Shown piece by piece: positions 46,095 through 56,192 of a stretch of 64,000 bases of DNA. The DNA lies in NCBI GenBank assembly GCA_016718275.1, contig JADKEA010000021.1, positions 62,001 to 126,000 on the forward strand. The letters run 5' to 3'. The notes below the pieces were generated by a model. That model did no database searches and had not been told where the DNA came from. It saw only the letters and a program-made list of their open reading frames with translations. The number at the start of each line of letters is the position of its first letter. Position 1 is the stretch's first letter. The translations under genes were made by a program, and so were the position numbers. The stretch is from Candidatus Villigracilis affinis (GTDB lineage: Bacteria; Chloroflexota; Anaerolineae; Anaerolineales; Villigracilaceae).

Positions 46095-48041
46095 ATGTGC
46101 GGTATTGCAGCAGTATGGCAGCGCGATGGACGACCTTGCCGCTCAGCGGATGTTCTGGCAATGCGGGATATCCAGATCCATCGAGGCCCGGACGACGCAG
46201 GTATCCATATTGATGGGCCAATTGGTCTGGGACATCGGCGGCTTTCCATTCTGGATCTATCAGCAGCAGGCCACCAACCGATGAGCAATGAGGACGGATC
46301 GATTTGGTTGGTGTTTAACGGGGAAATTTATAACTATATTGAACTGGCTTCAACTCTTCGCGAACACGGACATATATTTCGTTCGGCCACTGATAGTGAG
46401 GTTATTCTGCATCTTTATGAAGAAGAGGGGCCGCGTTGCTTGCAGTCATTGAATGGTATGTTCGCTTTTGTTCTATGGGATTCACGTACGCAGATAATGT
46501 TTGCGGCTCGTGATCGCATCGGCATCAAGCCGCTCTACTACTCCATAACGGATGATCTCTTTGCTTGTGCGTCTGAGGCAAAAGCTGTTCTTGCTCATCC
46601 AAACGTACCCACTACTGTTGATTATCAAGGTCTTGCTGATTATTTGTTTGCTGGTTCGCCGCTTGCCCATAAAACACTATTTGAAGGGGTTCGACAACTA
46701 CCGCCTGCCCACATGTTGACCGTGAGCGCTTCTGGCATAACAGTAGCGCGGTATTGGGATGTTGTATATCGTTATCAGAACGGACGCACAAGGGATCAGA
46801 TCATTGCTGGTGCAAACGACCTTCTTGATGATGCTGTGCGTATCCACTGTCGTAGTGATGCGGCCGTTGGCTGCCATCTGAGCGGCGGACTTGATTCAAG
46901 TCTGGTGAGCAGTCTGGCGGTACGCCACCGGGGGAATATAGATGCGTTCTCCATTCGCTTTGGCGAATCTTCATTTTATGACGAGACTGAGTATGCCTGC
47001 GCAGTTGCAAAAGCCATTGGCGCCAAGCATCATGTTATCGCACCAGAGTCACAGGATCTGATGGCGCTGCTCGGACCTCTCACCTGGCATCAGGATTTTC
47101 CACTTCCCAGCGCTGGGGGATTCTCTTATTTCGCCGTGTCCCGTTTGGCGGCTGATCGTGTGAAAGTAGTATTGACTGGACATGGCGGTGACGAGGTCTT
47201 TGGTGGTTATCCGGCACAATTCCAAACTGCGTTTGGAACGACGGAAATGTTCAATCTGTCAAAATTCCCGGCGGCTGAGAAGATGACAGCTTTCCAGCGT
47301 TTTGCGCGCCTTGTGAGGCGTCAGGGATTGCCCGGTATTGCGCGCCGCTTCTTGAAACGCCCCAGCAACCATTCCGATTCGATTGAATCGCGATGGATCG
47401 CACTGCATTGCGGCGTCGTTCCATCTCAAAACCCGCTTCTTCATTCGGCGTTGGTGCGTAAGATCGGCGATTACTCACCTGTGAATGATTATCTCCAACC
47501 ATGGGTGGAAGCCCCCACAGACCAGATATTTGATCGATGCCTGTATCACGACCTGGTTGTCTATCTTCCTCATCTATTAATGAAGGAGGATCGTGCAAGC
47601 ATGGCGGTATCGCTGGAATCCCGTGTGCCTTTGTTGGATTATCGGATCATAGAGTACATGGCCACATTATTGCCGGAAGATAAGGTGCCCCATCGTGTTC
47701 CGAAAGCCATCATGCGTGAAGCAGCAGAGGAATATTTGCCGCCAAACATCATAAGCAGAAATGATAAGACCCCCTTCCCGGTGCCGTTGCGTGAATGGGT
47801 CGCCGGGCCGCTTGCCGGGGAGATACGGGCATTGCTGATGTCCGAAGCCTCCATGGATCGCGGCATTTTTGACCCGCGAGTTTTGAGCGACCCATTGCTG
47901 TCACCTGGAGAAATGCTTGCCATGTTGAACGTGGAAATTTGGTTTCGGGTCTTTATCGACCGTGACCCAAACTGGCTGCCTGCCGCACCGGGAGCGGGAC
48001 GGGCGCCATTTGCGGGCCTTCCATCCCTGCCCGTATGGTAG
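46095..48041 (+). CDS. asnB: Asparagine synthetase (glutamine-hydrolysing), glycan-type
   Basis: A 648-aa amidotransferase. ATG at 46095 is followed by TGC, giving the N-terminal nucleophile Cys2 (MCGIAAVW) after removal of Met; AGGAG lies five bases upstream. The glutaminase part (GHRRLSILDLS, FNGEIYNY) spans about 1-210. The synthetase part has the ATP loop LSGGLDSSLVSS and LTGHGGDEVFGGY. Within a polysaccharide locus such enzymes amidate uronic acids (as WbpS does) rather than making free Asn; this fits the WbpB/D/E-like genes. Function assigned by context. Confidence 0.88.
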   Translation: MCGIAAVWQRDGRPCRSADVLAMRDIQIHRGPDDAGIHIDGPIGLGHRRLSILDLSAAGHQPMSNEDGSIWLVFNGEIYNYIELASTLREHGHIFRSATDSEVILHLYEEEGPRCLQSLNGMFAFVLWDSRTQIMFAARDRIGIKPLYYSITDDLFACASEAKAVLAHPNVPTTVDYQGLADYLFAGSPLAHKTLFEGVRQLPPAHMLTVSASGITVARYWDVVYRYQNGRTRDQIIAGANDLLDDAVRIHCRSDAAVGCHLSGGLDSSLVSSLAVRHRGNIDAFSIRFGESSFYDETEYACAVAKAIGAKHHVIAPESQDLMALLGPLTWHQDFPLPSAGGFSYFAVSRLAADRVKVVLTGHGGDEVFGGYPAQFQTAFGTTEMFNLSKFPAAEKMTAFQRFARLVRRQGLPGIARRFLKRPSNHSDSIESRWIALHCGVVPSQNPLLHSALVRKIGDYSPVNDYLQPWVEAPTDQIFDRCLYHDLVVYLPHLLMKEDRASMAVSLESRVPLLDYRIIEYMATLLPEDKVPHRVPKAIMREAAEEYLPPNIISRNDKTPFPVPLREWVAGPLAGEIRALLMSEASMDRGIFDPRVLSDPLLSPGEMLAMLNVEIWFRVFIDRDPNWLPAAPGAGRAPFAGLPSLPVW

Positions 48042-48098
48042 GGAATGGTTTCATCATTTGATCTGGAATGAAGGATTATTCTTTAAAGGAAGATGGGA

Positions 48099-49592
48099 AT
48101 GTCATCAAAGAGCTTTGTGAAAGATCTGGCAGTATATTCACCCTCGCAATTTCTGCCTGCTCTGACTGCTTTTGTCACGACCCCGATCCTGACCAGGTTA
48201 TTCCTTCCTGCTGAGTACGGTCATTGGGCTGTAGCGGCCAGTATTTCCTCCTTTCTGGTCGCCTTGGCTGTTTCAGGAATGGGAAGCGCTGTGTTGCGCT
48301 ATTATCCGTCATATAAGGAAAGGTCAGACCTAAAAACTTTTTTTGCAACGATCAGCGTTTCCACTGTTATGGTCATAATTGGCGTAACCGGAGTAAGCCT
48401 TCTTTTGCTGATCCCGTTGAAGCAATTCCTGCCATCCGCGTTGTATCAGCTTATTCCTCTTATCTTATTGATCTTTATCGCCCAAAGCATTTTTACGGTG
48501 TTTATATCGGCGGTCCGTGCTCAGGAATTGGGCGGTTCATTTACAACTTATCAATTATTCGTGAATTATGGAAGTCTCGGGTTTGGACTTTTGCTGGTGC
48601 TTGCCTTTGGCCTCAGAATCGATGGGCTCTTGTGGGGGACGTTTCTGGCTTTGATCCTTGTATTGCCCATCCTGATCTCTCGGGTCGTTAGGCTGAATGG
48701 CATTCATCCTCAGCATTTTCATTTTGGAGATGCCCTTGAGATATGGCAATACGCCTGGCCGTTGACCTTGGGGAATGTAGCCATGTGGGGATTGCGGGTA
48801 TCAGACCTCTTTATCATTGGCGCATCCCAGCCAGAACGGGATATTGGGTTGTATACGGTTTCATACAATATCTCTGCCAAGAGTATTGAGCTTTTAGTCA
48901 CTTTATTTCTCTTGAGTGTATCTCCATTGATTTTTCGTACATGGGAAGTAAATGGCCGGAATGCGACTGAAGATGTATTGACCATGGTCACCCGTACTTA
49001 CCTGATCCTGTGCCTGCCAGCCGCTGTTGGACTGACCATTCTGGCTCTTCCTTTTGTAACGTTGCTTGCCACCCCGGAATATTACGCAGGATATCGAATC
49101 GTTGGGTTCGTGGTCTTTTCCAGTTTCCTGTGGGGTCTGGCCAACATGGCCAATGCAGGCATGGCAATTCAGAAAAAAGCCATCCAGCTTGGCATCAATC
49201 AGATCATTGCTGCCGCCATCCATATTGGTTTGCAGCTGTTCCTGGTACCTCGCTTTGGTTATGTGGCTTCTGCAGTTTCCACTTTGATTGGTTATGCCAC
49301 CCTGCTCACGCTGAACGCGGTATTCTCCCAACCTCATCTGACCTGGCACTTTCCATTTCGCACATTGATCAATGTTGGAATGGCTTCGATTGCAATGGGT
49401 TTGGCCGCATGGGAAACCTACCATTTGTCTGAAGTTGAGAGCCTGCCGTTACCGATATCCATTTTCTTGAGCATTGCAGTTGCGATACCTGTTTATGGGG
49501 GCTGTCTATGGTTATTGGATGAAATAAAGGCAGATGAGAAGGATATGTTCCAGCATTTATGGAAAAGAATGACAGGCGGCCAGTATGTTTAA
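48099..49592 (+). CDS. wzx: Wzx-type oligosaccharide flippase
   Basis: MOP-superfamily exporter of 497 aa with about fourteen helices. The first is FLPALTAFVTTPILTRLFLP, and GHWAVAASISSFLVALAVSG follows. It moves lipid-linked repeat units across the membrane. The start at 48099 has AAGGA eight bases upstream; ATG at 48093 is too near the SD. It overlaps the next gene by 8 bases. The GT genes around it suit a Wzx/Wzy pathway. Confidence 0.88.
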   Translation: MSSKSFVKDLAVYSPSQFLPALTAFVTTPILTRLFLPAEYGHWAVAASISSFLVALAVSGMGSAVLRYYPSYKERSDLKTFFATISVSTVMVIIGVTGVSLLLLIPLKQFLPSALYQLIPLILLIFIAQSIFTVFISAVRAQELGGSFTTYQLFVNYGSLGFGLLLVLAFGLRIDGLLWGTFLALILVLPILISRVVRLNGIHPQHFHFGDALEIWQYAWPLTLGNVAMWGLRVSDLFIIGASQPERDIGLYTVSYNISAKSIELLVTLFLLSVSPLIFRTWEVNGRNATEDVLTMVTRTYLILCLPAAVGLTILALPFVTLLATPEYYAGYRIVGFVVFSSFLWGLANMANAGMAIQKKAIQLGINQIIAAAIHIGLQLFLVPRFGYVASAVSTLIGYATLLTLNAVFSQPHLTWHFPFRTLINVGMASIAMGLAAWETYHLSEVESLPLPISIFLSIAVAIPVYGGCLWLLDEIKADEKDMFQHLWKRMTGGQYV

Positions 49593-51663
49593 TACTGCAT
49601 CACGTTATACGCGGCGAGTTTGGGAATTGGGCCTCTTGGGCACATTGCAGCATGCCTGGATGCGTTTTTATCATGAACTTTCATTATGGAGCCAATCTTT
49701 TTGGTGGGATTTGGTGTCTCGTAAGGGAATGAGTGATGCTGATTTGTTGGCAAACACTACAAGGAAATGGAGTTCGGTGGATGCGCTGCTCGATCATTTG
49801 GCCGCCCGCCCATCATCATCTTTTTTGCTGCGACATGAATCGCCGCATGAGACCAACCGACTCCTGCATCGAGATTACCCCGAACATATCTCAGCCATGC
49901 TAGCCGCAGCGGATGCCATTTGTCGTAATGAACTTTCCTTGCAAGGCCAGGTTTTTCATTTTCCCGGCGGCATTGATTGGAATAGTGATCCTGTGACAGG
50001 CCTGCGATGGCCTCTCTTATATCGAGGCCGTTTCCTTCAATACATGTACTCTGCGAAACGCCCGACAGATATCAGGAAATTCTGGGAACTCAATCGACAC
50101 CAACATTTTGTCACGCTGGGTATCGCCTATTGGTTGACCGGTGAATCAAAATATGTGCAGGCGTTCAACTCCCAGATCGAAAGCTGGATTCAAAACAATC
50201 CTTTACGTCGCGGTGCCAACTGGTGCCTGGGCATAGAGATATCTCTGCGCATGATCGCCTGGACCGTTGCTTTTCAATTCTTTCGAAATTCAGCAGAATT
50301 TCGTGAAAAGACTGCTAAAGCTTTTCTGAAGAGTCTATGGCAGCAGGCGGATTTTCTATGCAGTCATTTGCAATCCGCAAGGATGGGCGTTCCAAATAAT
50401 CAAATGATTGCGGAATTGACAGGCCTAGTGATCGTCGGTACAGCATTCCCTGAATTTCGTGACTCTACTGTGTGGCGTGAAACTGGTTTACGCTTACTTA
50501 ACGAACAAGCACTGGCACAAATCCATCCAGATGGGGTCAATAAAGAACAGGCAATGGGATATCTCCGTTTCGTCGCTGAGTTGCTGCTTATGGTCGTAGC
50601 ATACAGCCGTCGGGGCGCTTTACCGAATAATCCCGATTTGGAACATGCGCTCGAAGGGATGTTGGATTATGTGTGCCGCAGCCTAAGCCCGATGGGAACT
50701 GTCCCAATGTGGGGTGACTCGGCTTCGGGGCGCGCATTGGGTTTGGGGAAAAATAAAAATTTTTGGGATTTCCGCCCGATCCTTTCAGCGGGCGCGGTCT
50801 TGTTTGGCCGACCCGAGTGGAAGTTTGCCGCTGGCCGTTTTGATGAAGAGGCGTTTTGGCTTTTGGGATTCGAAGGCTTGGATGTATGGAATCAACTTGA
50901 AGCCTGCCCGCCTGATGGGAATTCACTTGCCTTCACCGATGGAGGTATTTACGTAATTCGCGACTCATGGCTTGCGGATACGGATATGGCGATCCTTCGC
51001 GGCGGCATTTATGGGATGGGCGGGGAGGGACACTGTGCCCATTCGCATTGCGATCTGCTCAGTTTCGTTCTATGGGTAAACGGCCAATCTGTGCTTGTAG
51101 ATTCAGGGACATATACCTATCACGGCCCATGGAGAGATCACTTCCGATTGACAGCTGCTCATAACACGGTCAAGGTGGATGACAGCGAACAGGCACTCGC
51201 AGATACTTACTTTAATTGGCGGCAGATCCCCGAAGCGCATTGCGTGAATTGGACTGGGAACCGTGTCAAAGCGGCAATGACCTGTGTTGACCATGTTGGA
51301 TTTACGCGCGATCTTTCTCACCCGCAGCCTGGTACCTGGAATCTGACAGATGAATTCACCGGAAAAGATCCACACAGCCTGGAATGGTTCTTTCATTTTT
51401 CTCCCGATCTGGAATTGGAATTGAATGTAGGTGAACACAAACTTACCGTAATCCGCAACGGACAGCCCTTTTTGACCATGCGTTTACCCGAAAATGGACT
51501 CCGTTTTCAAGTGAGAGACTCGTGGTATTCGGAACAATACGGCATTAAAAAAAGCAATTATGCATTGTATGCACAGTGGCACGGAATATTGAAAGAAGAT
51601 GCTGGTGTCTGTTTTAACTGGCAGTTCCAGCTTGTGGATCAGAAATCCCTGCTGACAGGATAA
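49585..51663 (+). CDS. Heparinase II/III-like polysaccharide lyase
   Basis: A 692-aa protein. The N-terminal 400 residues form an alpha/alpha-toroid (RRGANWCLGIEISLRMIAW, NNQMIAELTGLVIVGTAFPE). The C-terminal beta-sandwich carries the Heparinase_II_III motif HSHCDLLSFVLWVNG with the catalytic-type His and Tyr. It may trim uronic-acid polysaccharide made by this locus, or remodel it. No signal peptide is seen, which is odd for a lyase acting outside; it may act in the cytoplasm. Confidence 0.85.
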   Translation: MFNTASRYTRRVWELGLLGTLQHAWMRFYHELSLWSQSFWWDLVSRKGMSDADLLANTTRKWSSVDALLDHLAARPSSSFLLRHESPHETNRLLHRDYPEHISAMLAAADAICRNELSLQGQVFHFPGGIDWNSDPVTGLRWPLLYRGRFLQYMYSAKRPTDIRKFWELNRHQHFVTLGIAYWLTGESKYVQAFNSQIESWIQNNPLRRGANWCLGIEISLRMIAWTVAFQFFRNSAEFREKTAKAFLKSLWQQADFLCSHLQSARMGVPNNQMIAELTGLVIVGTAFPEFRDSTVWRETGLRLLNEQALAQIHPDGVNKEQAMGYLRFVAELLLMVVAYSRRGALPNNPDLEHALEGMLDYVCRSLSPMGTVPMWGDSASGRALGLGKNKNFWDFRPILSAGAVLFGRPEWKFAAGRFDEEAFWLLGFEGLDVWNQLEACPPDGNSLAFTDGGIYVIRDSWLADTDMAILRGGIYGMGGEGHCAHSHCDLLSFVLWVNGQSVLVDSGTYTYHGPWRDHFRLTAAHNTVKVDDSEQALADTYFNWRQIPEAHCVNWTGNRVKAAMTCVDHVGFTRDLSHPQPGTWNLTDEFTGKDPHSLEWFFHFSPDLELELNVGEHKLTVIRNGQPFLTMRLPENGLRFQVRDSWYSEQYGIKKSNYALYAQWHGILKEDAGVCFNWQFQLVDQKSLLTG

Positions 51664-51667
51664 TGAT

Positions 51668-53017
51668 ATGTTGCAACCACGTGAAGAGAAAGCCAAAAAG
51701 GTGCTCATGGTCGCTCGCGCATTTCCGCCGTTTCTTCCGGTGGGGTATTCGATCCGCGTGATCAAGTTCATTAAATATCTGCCTGCCCTGGGCTGGCAGC
51801 CAGTCGTTCTCAGCGTGGATGATCAACAGGAATATGAGACCCTGCCAAAAGTAGGCAGTGAAGCGCTGCTTTCCGAGATCCAGCCAACTGTGAAGATCAT
51901 TCGCACCATGCCCGGTGAACCATCTCTGCGTTATTTACAGAAGGAAAAAGAATTTGGTGGAAAAAATTTTGTCACACGGCTGCTTGTGAAAATATTCGGT
52001 GGCGCCCGTCGTTGGGTATTCAGAAATATTTTCCTGCCAGATCGCATGATCACGTGGCTTCCTTTCGCTGTTGGAATGGGAAGGCAGGTGGTGAAAGATG
52101 AAGGCATCGATGTCATTTTTGCCACCTGCCCGCCGCACTCCTCTGCCTTGACAGGGGCGGTGCTCAAACTTTTCAGCGGCAAGCCGCTCGTTCTCGATTT
52201 CCGCGATGATTGGATCGATACACCCTGGCATCTGGCGAAGCCTGCGATGGTTCGCATGATCGAGAAGCTTTTGGAAAAATGGGCCGTGAAGATGGCCGAT
52301 AAAGTGATTCTGGTCACTGAATGGAGCCGAAAGGCATTTCAGGAACGTTACCCTGCGCAGCCCCGCGATAAATTCATTCTTATTTCCAATGGCTGTGACC
52401 TTGGTGAGTTGGAAGCATTGAAATCGATTGTGCCGGTCCATCACACTGCCAAATTTACGGTCGTGCATGCGGGGTCGTTGAATGTATCTACGGTGTGGGG
52501 GCGCAGCCCGGCGGGACTCTTTCAGGCGATCCAAAAACTTCTGCGTGAAAACCCGCAGCTGAAAGGCAGCCTTGTCTTCAAATTTGCAGGCGACCTTCCC
52601 GACGAATTTCGAAAGCTGGCAGATGAAATGGGATTGACTGATGTGATTCGTGGGCTGGGTCATCTTCCACATGCTGAAGTGCTTCGTATGATCAAATCAG
52701 CCGACCTGCTGCTTGCCATGAATTATGAAGGCTGGGCTACGCTGATCCCCGGCAAGATCTACGAATATTGGGCAGTGGGCGGTCCGCCGATCCTTTTGCT
52801 TAGCTGCCCCGGCGCCGCTGCTGACTTTGTCTGTGAACATGCCCTCGGGATTGCCGTGGAGCCCTACGATGCAGATGGGATTCAGCAAGCCATTTTGCAG
52901 GTGTATCGCCAAAGCAAAACATCCTCACCTTTGCGGATCAAACCCGATGGCGTTGAAGCCTTTGACCGCAAGACCCTGACCCATCAGCTTGCCCAGGTGC
53001 TTTTCACAGTGTCATAA
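51668..53017 (+). CDS. Glycosyltransferase, GT4-like (1)
   Basis: A 449-aa GT-B-fold transferase. The N-terminal part begins KVLMVARAFPPFLPVGYSIRV and contains HSSALTGAVLK. The C-terminal part has FKFAGDLPDEFRKLADEMG and ADLLLAMNYEGWATLIPGKIYEYWAVG, the donor-binding region. It starts four bases after the lyase stop. Donor and acceptor sugars cannot be told. Confidence 0.85.
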   Translation: MLQPREEKAKKVLMVARAFPPFLPVGYSIRVIKFIKYLPALGWQPVVLSVDDQQEYETLPKVGSEALLSEIQPTVKIIRTMPGEPSLRYLQKEKEFGGKNFVTRLLVKIFGGARRWVFRNIFLPDRMITWLPFAVGMGRQVVKDEGIDVIFATCPPHSSALTGAVLKLFSGKPLVLDFRDDWIDTPWHLAKPAMVRMIEKLLEKWAVKMADKVILVTEWSRKAFQERYPAQPRDKFILISNGCDLGELEALKSIVPVHHTAKFTVVHAGSLNVSTVWGRSPAGLFQAIQKLLRENPQLKGSLVFKFAGDLPDEFRKLADEMGLTDVIRGLGHLPHAEVLRMIKSADLLLAMNYEGWATLIPGKIYEYWAVGGPPILLLSCPGAAADFVCEHALGIAVEPYDADGIQQAILQVYRQSKTSSPLRIKPDGVEAFDRKTLTHQLAQVLFTVS

Positions 53018-53028
53018 ATCGAGACCCT

Positions 53029-54240
53029 ATGCGAATTCTGATGATCGCCAACTACCTGCCCTATCCACAAACTTCCGGTGGACGGATTCGCATTTACAAC
53101 CTCCTGCGCCGTGTTGCGTGTCGACATGAGGTATCGCTCGCTGCGTTTTTGGAATCCGCAGGGGATGTGGAAGGAATAGCGCATTTGCAGCAATTCTGCG
53201 CAAAGGTGGAGACAGCCAATTTCAGCCAGCGCAGTCGCTTGGCAAAAGTCCCTGGCCTGTTGCGATATGCCCTCGAAGGAAAGCCCCCGGAACTCATGCT
53301 TCTGCATTCCGAAGAACTCAAGTGCAAGATCGACCAGCTTTGCTCCACGATGGATTTCGATATTGTGCAGATCGAGTCGGTCATGGGGCTGTACCTGGAT
53401 ATGCTTCCGCGCGGCAAACGCTTTAAGAGTGTTGAGATGTTCCAAAACTTTACGTCTCAACAATTTGAACGGGTCTCAAATGTCGAACAGCGTTGGGATA
53501 GAAAATTGAGAACGCGGATCAATGCCCTCACCATGGGATATTGGGAACCTCGTTACGCATCGAAATTCGACCGCTGTACGGTTGTATCGGAAATGGATCG
53601 GCAATTGTTACAGCGGTCCAATCCGCACCTGAAAGTGGATGTAATTCCCAATGGCGTGGATGTTGAAAAATATCAGCCGTTGCCTTTGCCATCCGAAAAG
53701 GCAATTCCAGCACTTTTGTTTATCGGTCATATGGGTTACCCGCCGTGTGTGGATGCCGTGCTTTATTTTTGCAGTGAGGTCCTTCCGCTCATTCGTCAGC
53801 GCGTGGCCAATGCCGAACTTTGGATCGTTGGCCGTGACCCTCGCCCCGAGGTCATTGCGCTTGATCGTGACGATGTGCATGTCACAGGCCAGGTGGACGA
53901 AGTGATTCCGTATTATCAGCGATGTCCCATTTGTGTTGTACCCCTGCGCGCTGGCGGCGGCACACGCTTGAAGATACTGGAAGCCATGGCACTTGGCCGC
54001 CCTGTTGTTTCAACCAGCATTGGTTGTGAAGGTCTCAATGTGATCGATGGCAAACATCTTTTGATCGCCGATACCCCTGCTCAATTTGCCGAGAAAACAA
54101 TTCGCCTGCTTCAAGACCGCCAACTCTACCATCATCTTGTCATCAATGGGCGCGAACTGGTCGAGTCTTGTTATGGCTGGGATCAGATCGCCAACAAGTT
54201 GATGACTGTGTATGACGAAATGACGGAGGATGAAAGATGA
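53029..54240 (+). CDS. Glycosyltransferase, GT4-like (2)
   Basis: A 403-aa GT-B protein. It starts ILMIANYLPYPQTSGGRIRIYNLLRR, a typical GT4 N-terminus. The C-terminal part has LWIVGRDPRPEVIAL and VVPLRAGGGTRLKILEAMALGRP, the sugar-nucleotide site. It overlaps the next GT gene by ATGA (4 bases), so translation is coupled. Confidence 0.9.
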   Translation: MRILMIANYLPYPQTSGGRIRIYNLLRRVACRHEVSLAAFLESAGDVEGIAHLQQFCAKVETANFSQRSRLAKVPGLLRYALEGKPPELMLLHSEELKCKIDQLCSTMDFDIVQIESVMGLYLDMLPRGKRFKSVEMFQNFTSQQFERVSNVEQRWDRKLRTRINALTMGYWEPRYASKFDRCTVVSEMDRQLLQRSNPHLKVDVIPNGVDVEKYQPLPLPSEKAIPALLFIGHMGYPPCVDAVLYFCSEVLPLIRQRVANAELWIVGRDPRPEVIALDRDDVHVTGQVDEVIPYYQRCPICVVPLRAGGGTRLKILEAMALGRPVVSTSIGCEGLNVIDGKHLLIADTPAQFAEKTIRLLQDRQLYHHLVINGRELVESCYGWDQIANKLMTVYDEMTEDER

Positions 54241-55217
54241 ACGTCATCCCGGTCAGCGTCATTGTTTGCACATATAACCGCGCGGCATTTCTGCCGAACG
54301 TGATCAGCCAGCTTTGTGCTCAGGATTATCCGAAGGATTCGTTTGAGATCATCATAGTGGACAACCGCTCAAGTGACGATACTCCGCAAACGGTTCAACG
54401 CTTCATTCCAACCTGTGGGTTGACTCTGCGCTACGTGAGAGAGGATCGCCCCGGAGTGACGAACGCCCGCAACTGCGGCGCTGCGGAAGCCCGTTATCCG
54501 TATCTCGCTTATCTTGATGACGATTGCAGTGTCGGCGTGGATTGGCTGTCTCAGCTTGTATCAGGCTTCGGGTTGGCCGAGCAGGTGTCAGTTGTAGCTG
54601 GACGCGTCGCTTTGGATTATGACGGTCAAAAGGTTCCATCCTGGTTAGGGTCAAAATCAGAACGTTGGCTGGCAGATTTCAACTTCCCCGGTTCACAGCC
54701 GCGCTTGTTGGAAAATCCAGTGTATGTTTGCGAAGGGAATATGGCGATCACGCACGAAGCGTGGCGGGCGGTGGGTGGTTTTTTGGGAATGGATCAGTTT
54801 AGCAGCCCGCACGTGGCTTCACAGGAAATTGTGTATTTGCTCGAACAGGTGAAGCGGCGGGGCGGGAAAGTGGCTTTCATTCCTGCTGCAGTGGCTCATC
54901 ATCACACGGCCATTCCGACCCAGGGACGAATGTTGATGCGTGCTTACTGGCACGGCGTTTCCGATGGGACTCTGGATTATTTGCTCAGGCGTTTTTCGCG
55001 CGTGTCAGCGATCTTTCGTTCTGCTCTTGATGCAGCAGCCATGTTTGTATTTTTATTTTTGTCTTTCTTTTCTTTGCTTGTCTTCAATAAAGCAGACTCC
55101 ATGTATCACCTGCTGCGCGCTGTTGCCCGACTTGGCAGGGTGTTGAGCGGGTTGCGTCTCGCTGGCGATTGGCGGCGCGCACGGTTGTGGTTGTTAACTC
55201 ATGCAGTTCGGTTTTGA
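54237..55217 (+). CDS. Glycosyltransferase family 2 (1)
   Basis: A 326-aa inverting GT-A transferase. Seen are VSVIVCTYNRAAFLPNVI, VDNRSSDDTPQ and the metal-binding DxD region YLDDDCSVG. The C-terminal part has one helix (FVFLFLSFFSLLVF) that may anchor it to the membrane. It is coupled to its neighbours through the ATGA overlap. Confidence 0.9.
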   Translation: MNVIPVSVIVCTYNRAAFLPNVISQLCAQDYPKDSFEIIIVDNRSSDDTPQTVQRFIPTCGLTLRYVREDRPGVTNARNCGAAEARYPYLAYLDDDCSVGVDWLSQLVSGFGLAEQVSVVAGRVALDYDGQKVPSWLGSKSERWLADFNFPGSQPRLLENPVYVCEGNMAITHEAWRAVGGFLGMDQFSSPHVASQEIVYLLEQVKRRGGKVAFIPAAVAHHHTAIPTQGRMLMRAYWHGVSDGTLDYLLRRFSRVSAIFRSALDAAAMFVFLFLSFFSLLVFNKADSMYHLLRAVARLGRVLSGLRLAGDWRRARLWLLTHAVRF

Positions 55218-55221
55218 TGAA

Positions 55222-56160
55222 ATGGAAGATCAATTGGTAAGCGTTGTGATTCTGACCTGGGAACGTAAGGAGGATGTCCTTGCGGCGGTTCGATCTGTCT
55301 ATGCTCAGGATTATAAAAATGTCGAGGTCATCGTCGTGGACAATGCATCCACAGATGGAACGGTAACTGCATTGCGTTCCGCTTTTCCAGCGATCAAGAT
55401 CATCGTTCAGGAGCGTAATGTCGGCGCGGCGGCGGGGCGTAACCCCGGGATTGCCGCTGCCACTGGCGGGATCATTTTCCTTCTGGATAGCGATGCATCC
55501 CTGGGAAAAGACACCCTGAAGAATGTCGTGAGCCGATTTCAAAGCGCACCTAAAGCGGGTGCCATCACCTGCAAAATTCTCAATGCCACCACCTGTGAAA
55601 TTGACCCTGCCACCTGGATATTTACGGAAAAAGATAAGGCAGATCAGGATGTGGAGTTTTCAAGTTTCAGCCTTTGCGAGTGCGGTACTGCATTCCGCAA
55701 AGAGGTTCTTGATGGGACTGGTCCTTTTTGGGATTTGCTATTTTTCGGCAGGGAAGGGGAGGAGTTGGGCTTGCGGGTTTTGAAGGCAGGTTATCAGATA
55801 TTGTATTCCCCTCACTCAGTTGTCCATCATCGGGCGTCGCCGCTAAAACGCGTGACAGGCGGCAACTGGGAATACTATAACCTCAGGAATTGTTTGTATA
55901 TCTACCTGATTCATTATCCCTGGTGGATGCTGGCAGGTTTTGTTCCTCTAAAGCTCGGTACGTCATTCCTGCGAGGGTTAAGGCGCGGTTATCTGCGCCA
56001 GATATTTCGAGCTCTGGCAGATGTCGGGCGGCAGTTTCCCATTCTCCTTAAAAAGAGAAACCCGATGACCACTGACACCGCGCGTCACTATTTGAAACTT
56101 CAGCGTGAACATGGGGTCTTGAGTTGGAACCTGACCTCCTGGCTGAAATATAAAACCTAA
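55222..56160 (+). CDS. Glycosyltransferase family 2 (2)
   Basis: A GT2 rhamnosyltransferase-like enzyme of 312 aa. It has SVVILTWERKEDVLAAV, VDNASTDGTVTAL and the DxD site FLLDSDASLG. ATG at 55222 follows the previous stop by four bases; ATG at 55201, which overlaps the previous gene, is an alternative, and no SD decides. A hydrophobic segment (YPWWMLAGFVPLKLG) near residue 240 may contact the membrane. Confidence 0.88.
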   Translation: MEDQLVSVVILTWERKEDVLAAVRSVYAQDYKNVEVIVVDNASTDGTVTALRSAFPAIKIIVQERNVGAAAGRNPGIAAATGGIIFLLDSDASLGKDTLKNVVSRFQSAPKAGAITCKILNATTCEIDPATWIFTEKDKADQDVEFSSFSLCECGTAFRKEVLDGTGPFWDLLFFGREGEELGLRVLKAGYQILYSPHSVVHHRASPLKRVTGGNWEYYNLRNCLYIYLIHYPWWMLAGFVPLKLGTSFLRGLRRGYLRQIFRALADVGRQFPILLKKRNPMTTDTARHYLKLQREHGVLSWNLTSWLKYKT

Positions 56161-56192
56161 ACTTTTTGGGAAGCAAATAATTCGGAGATCGA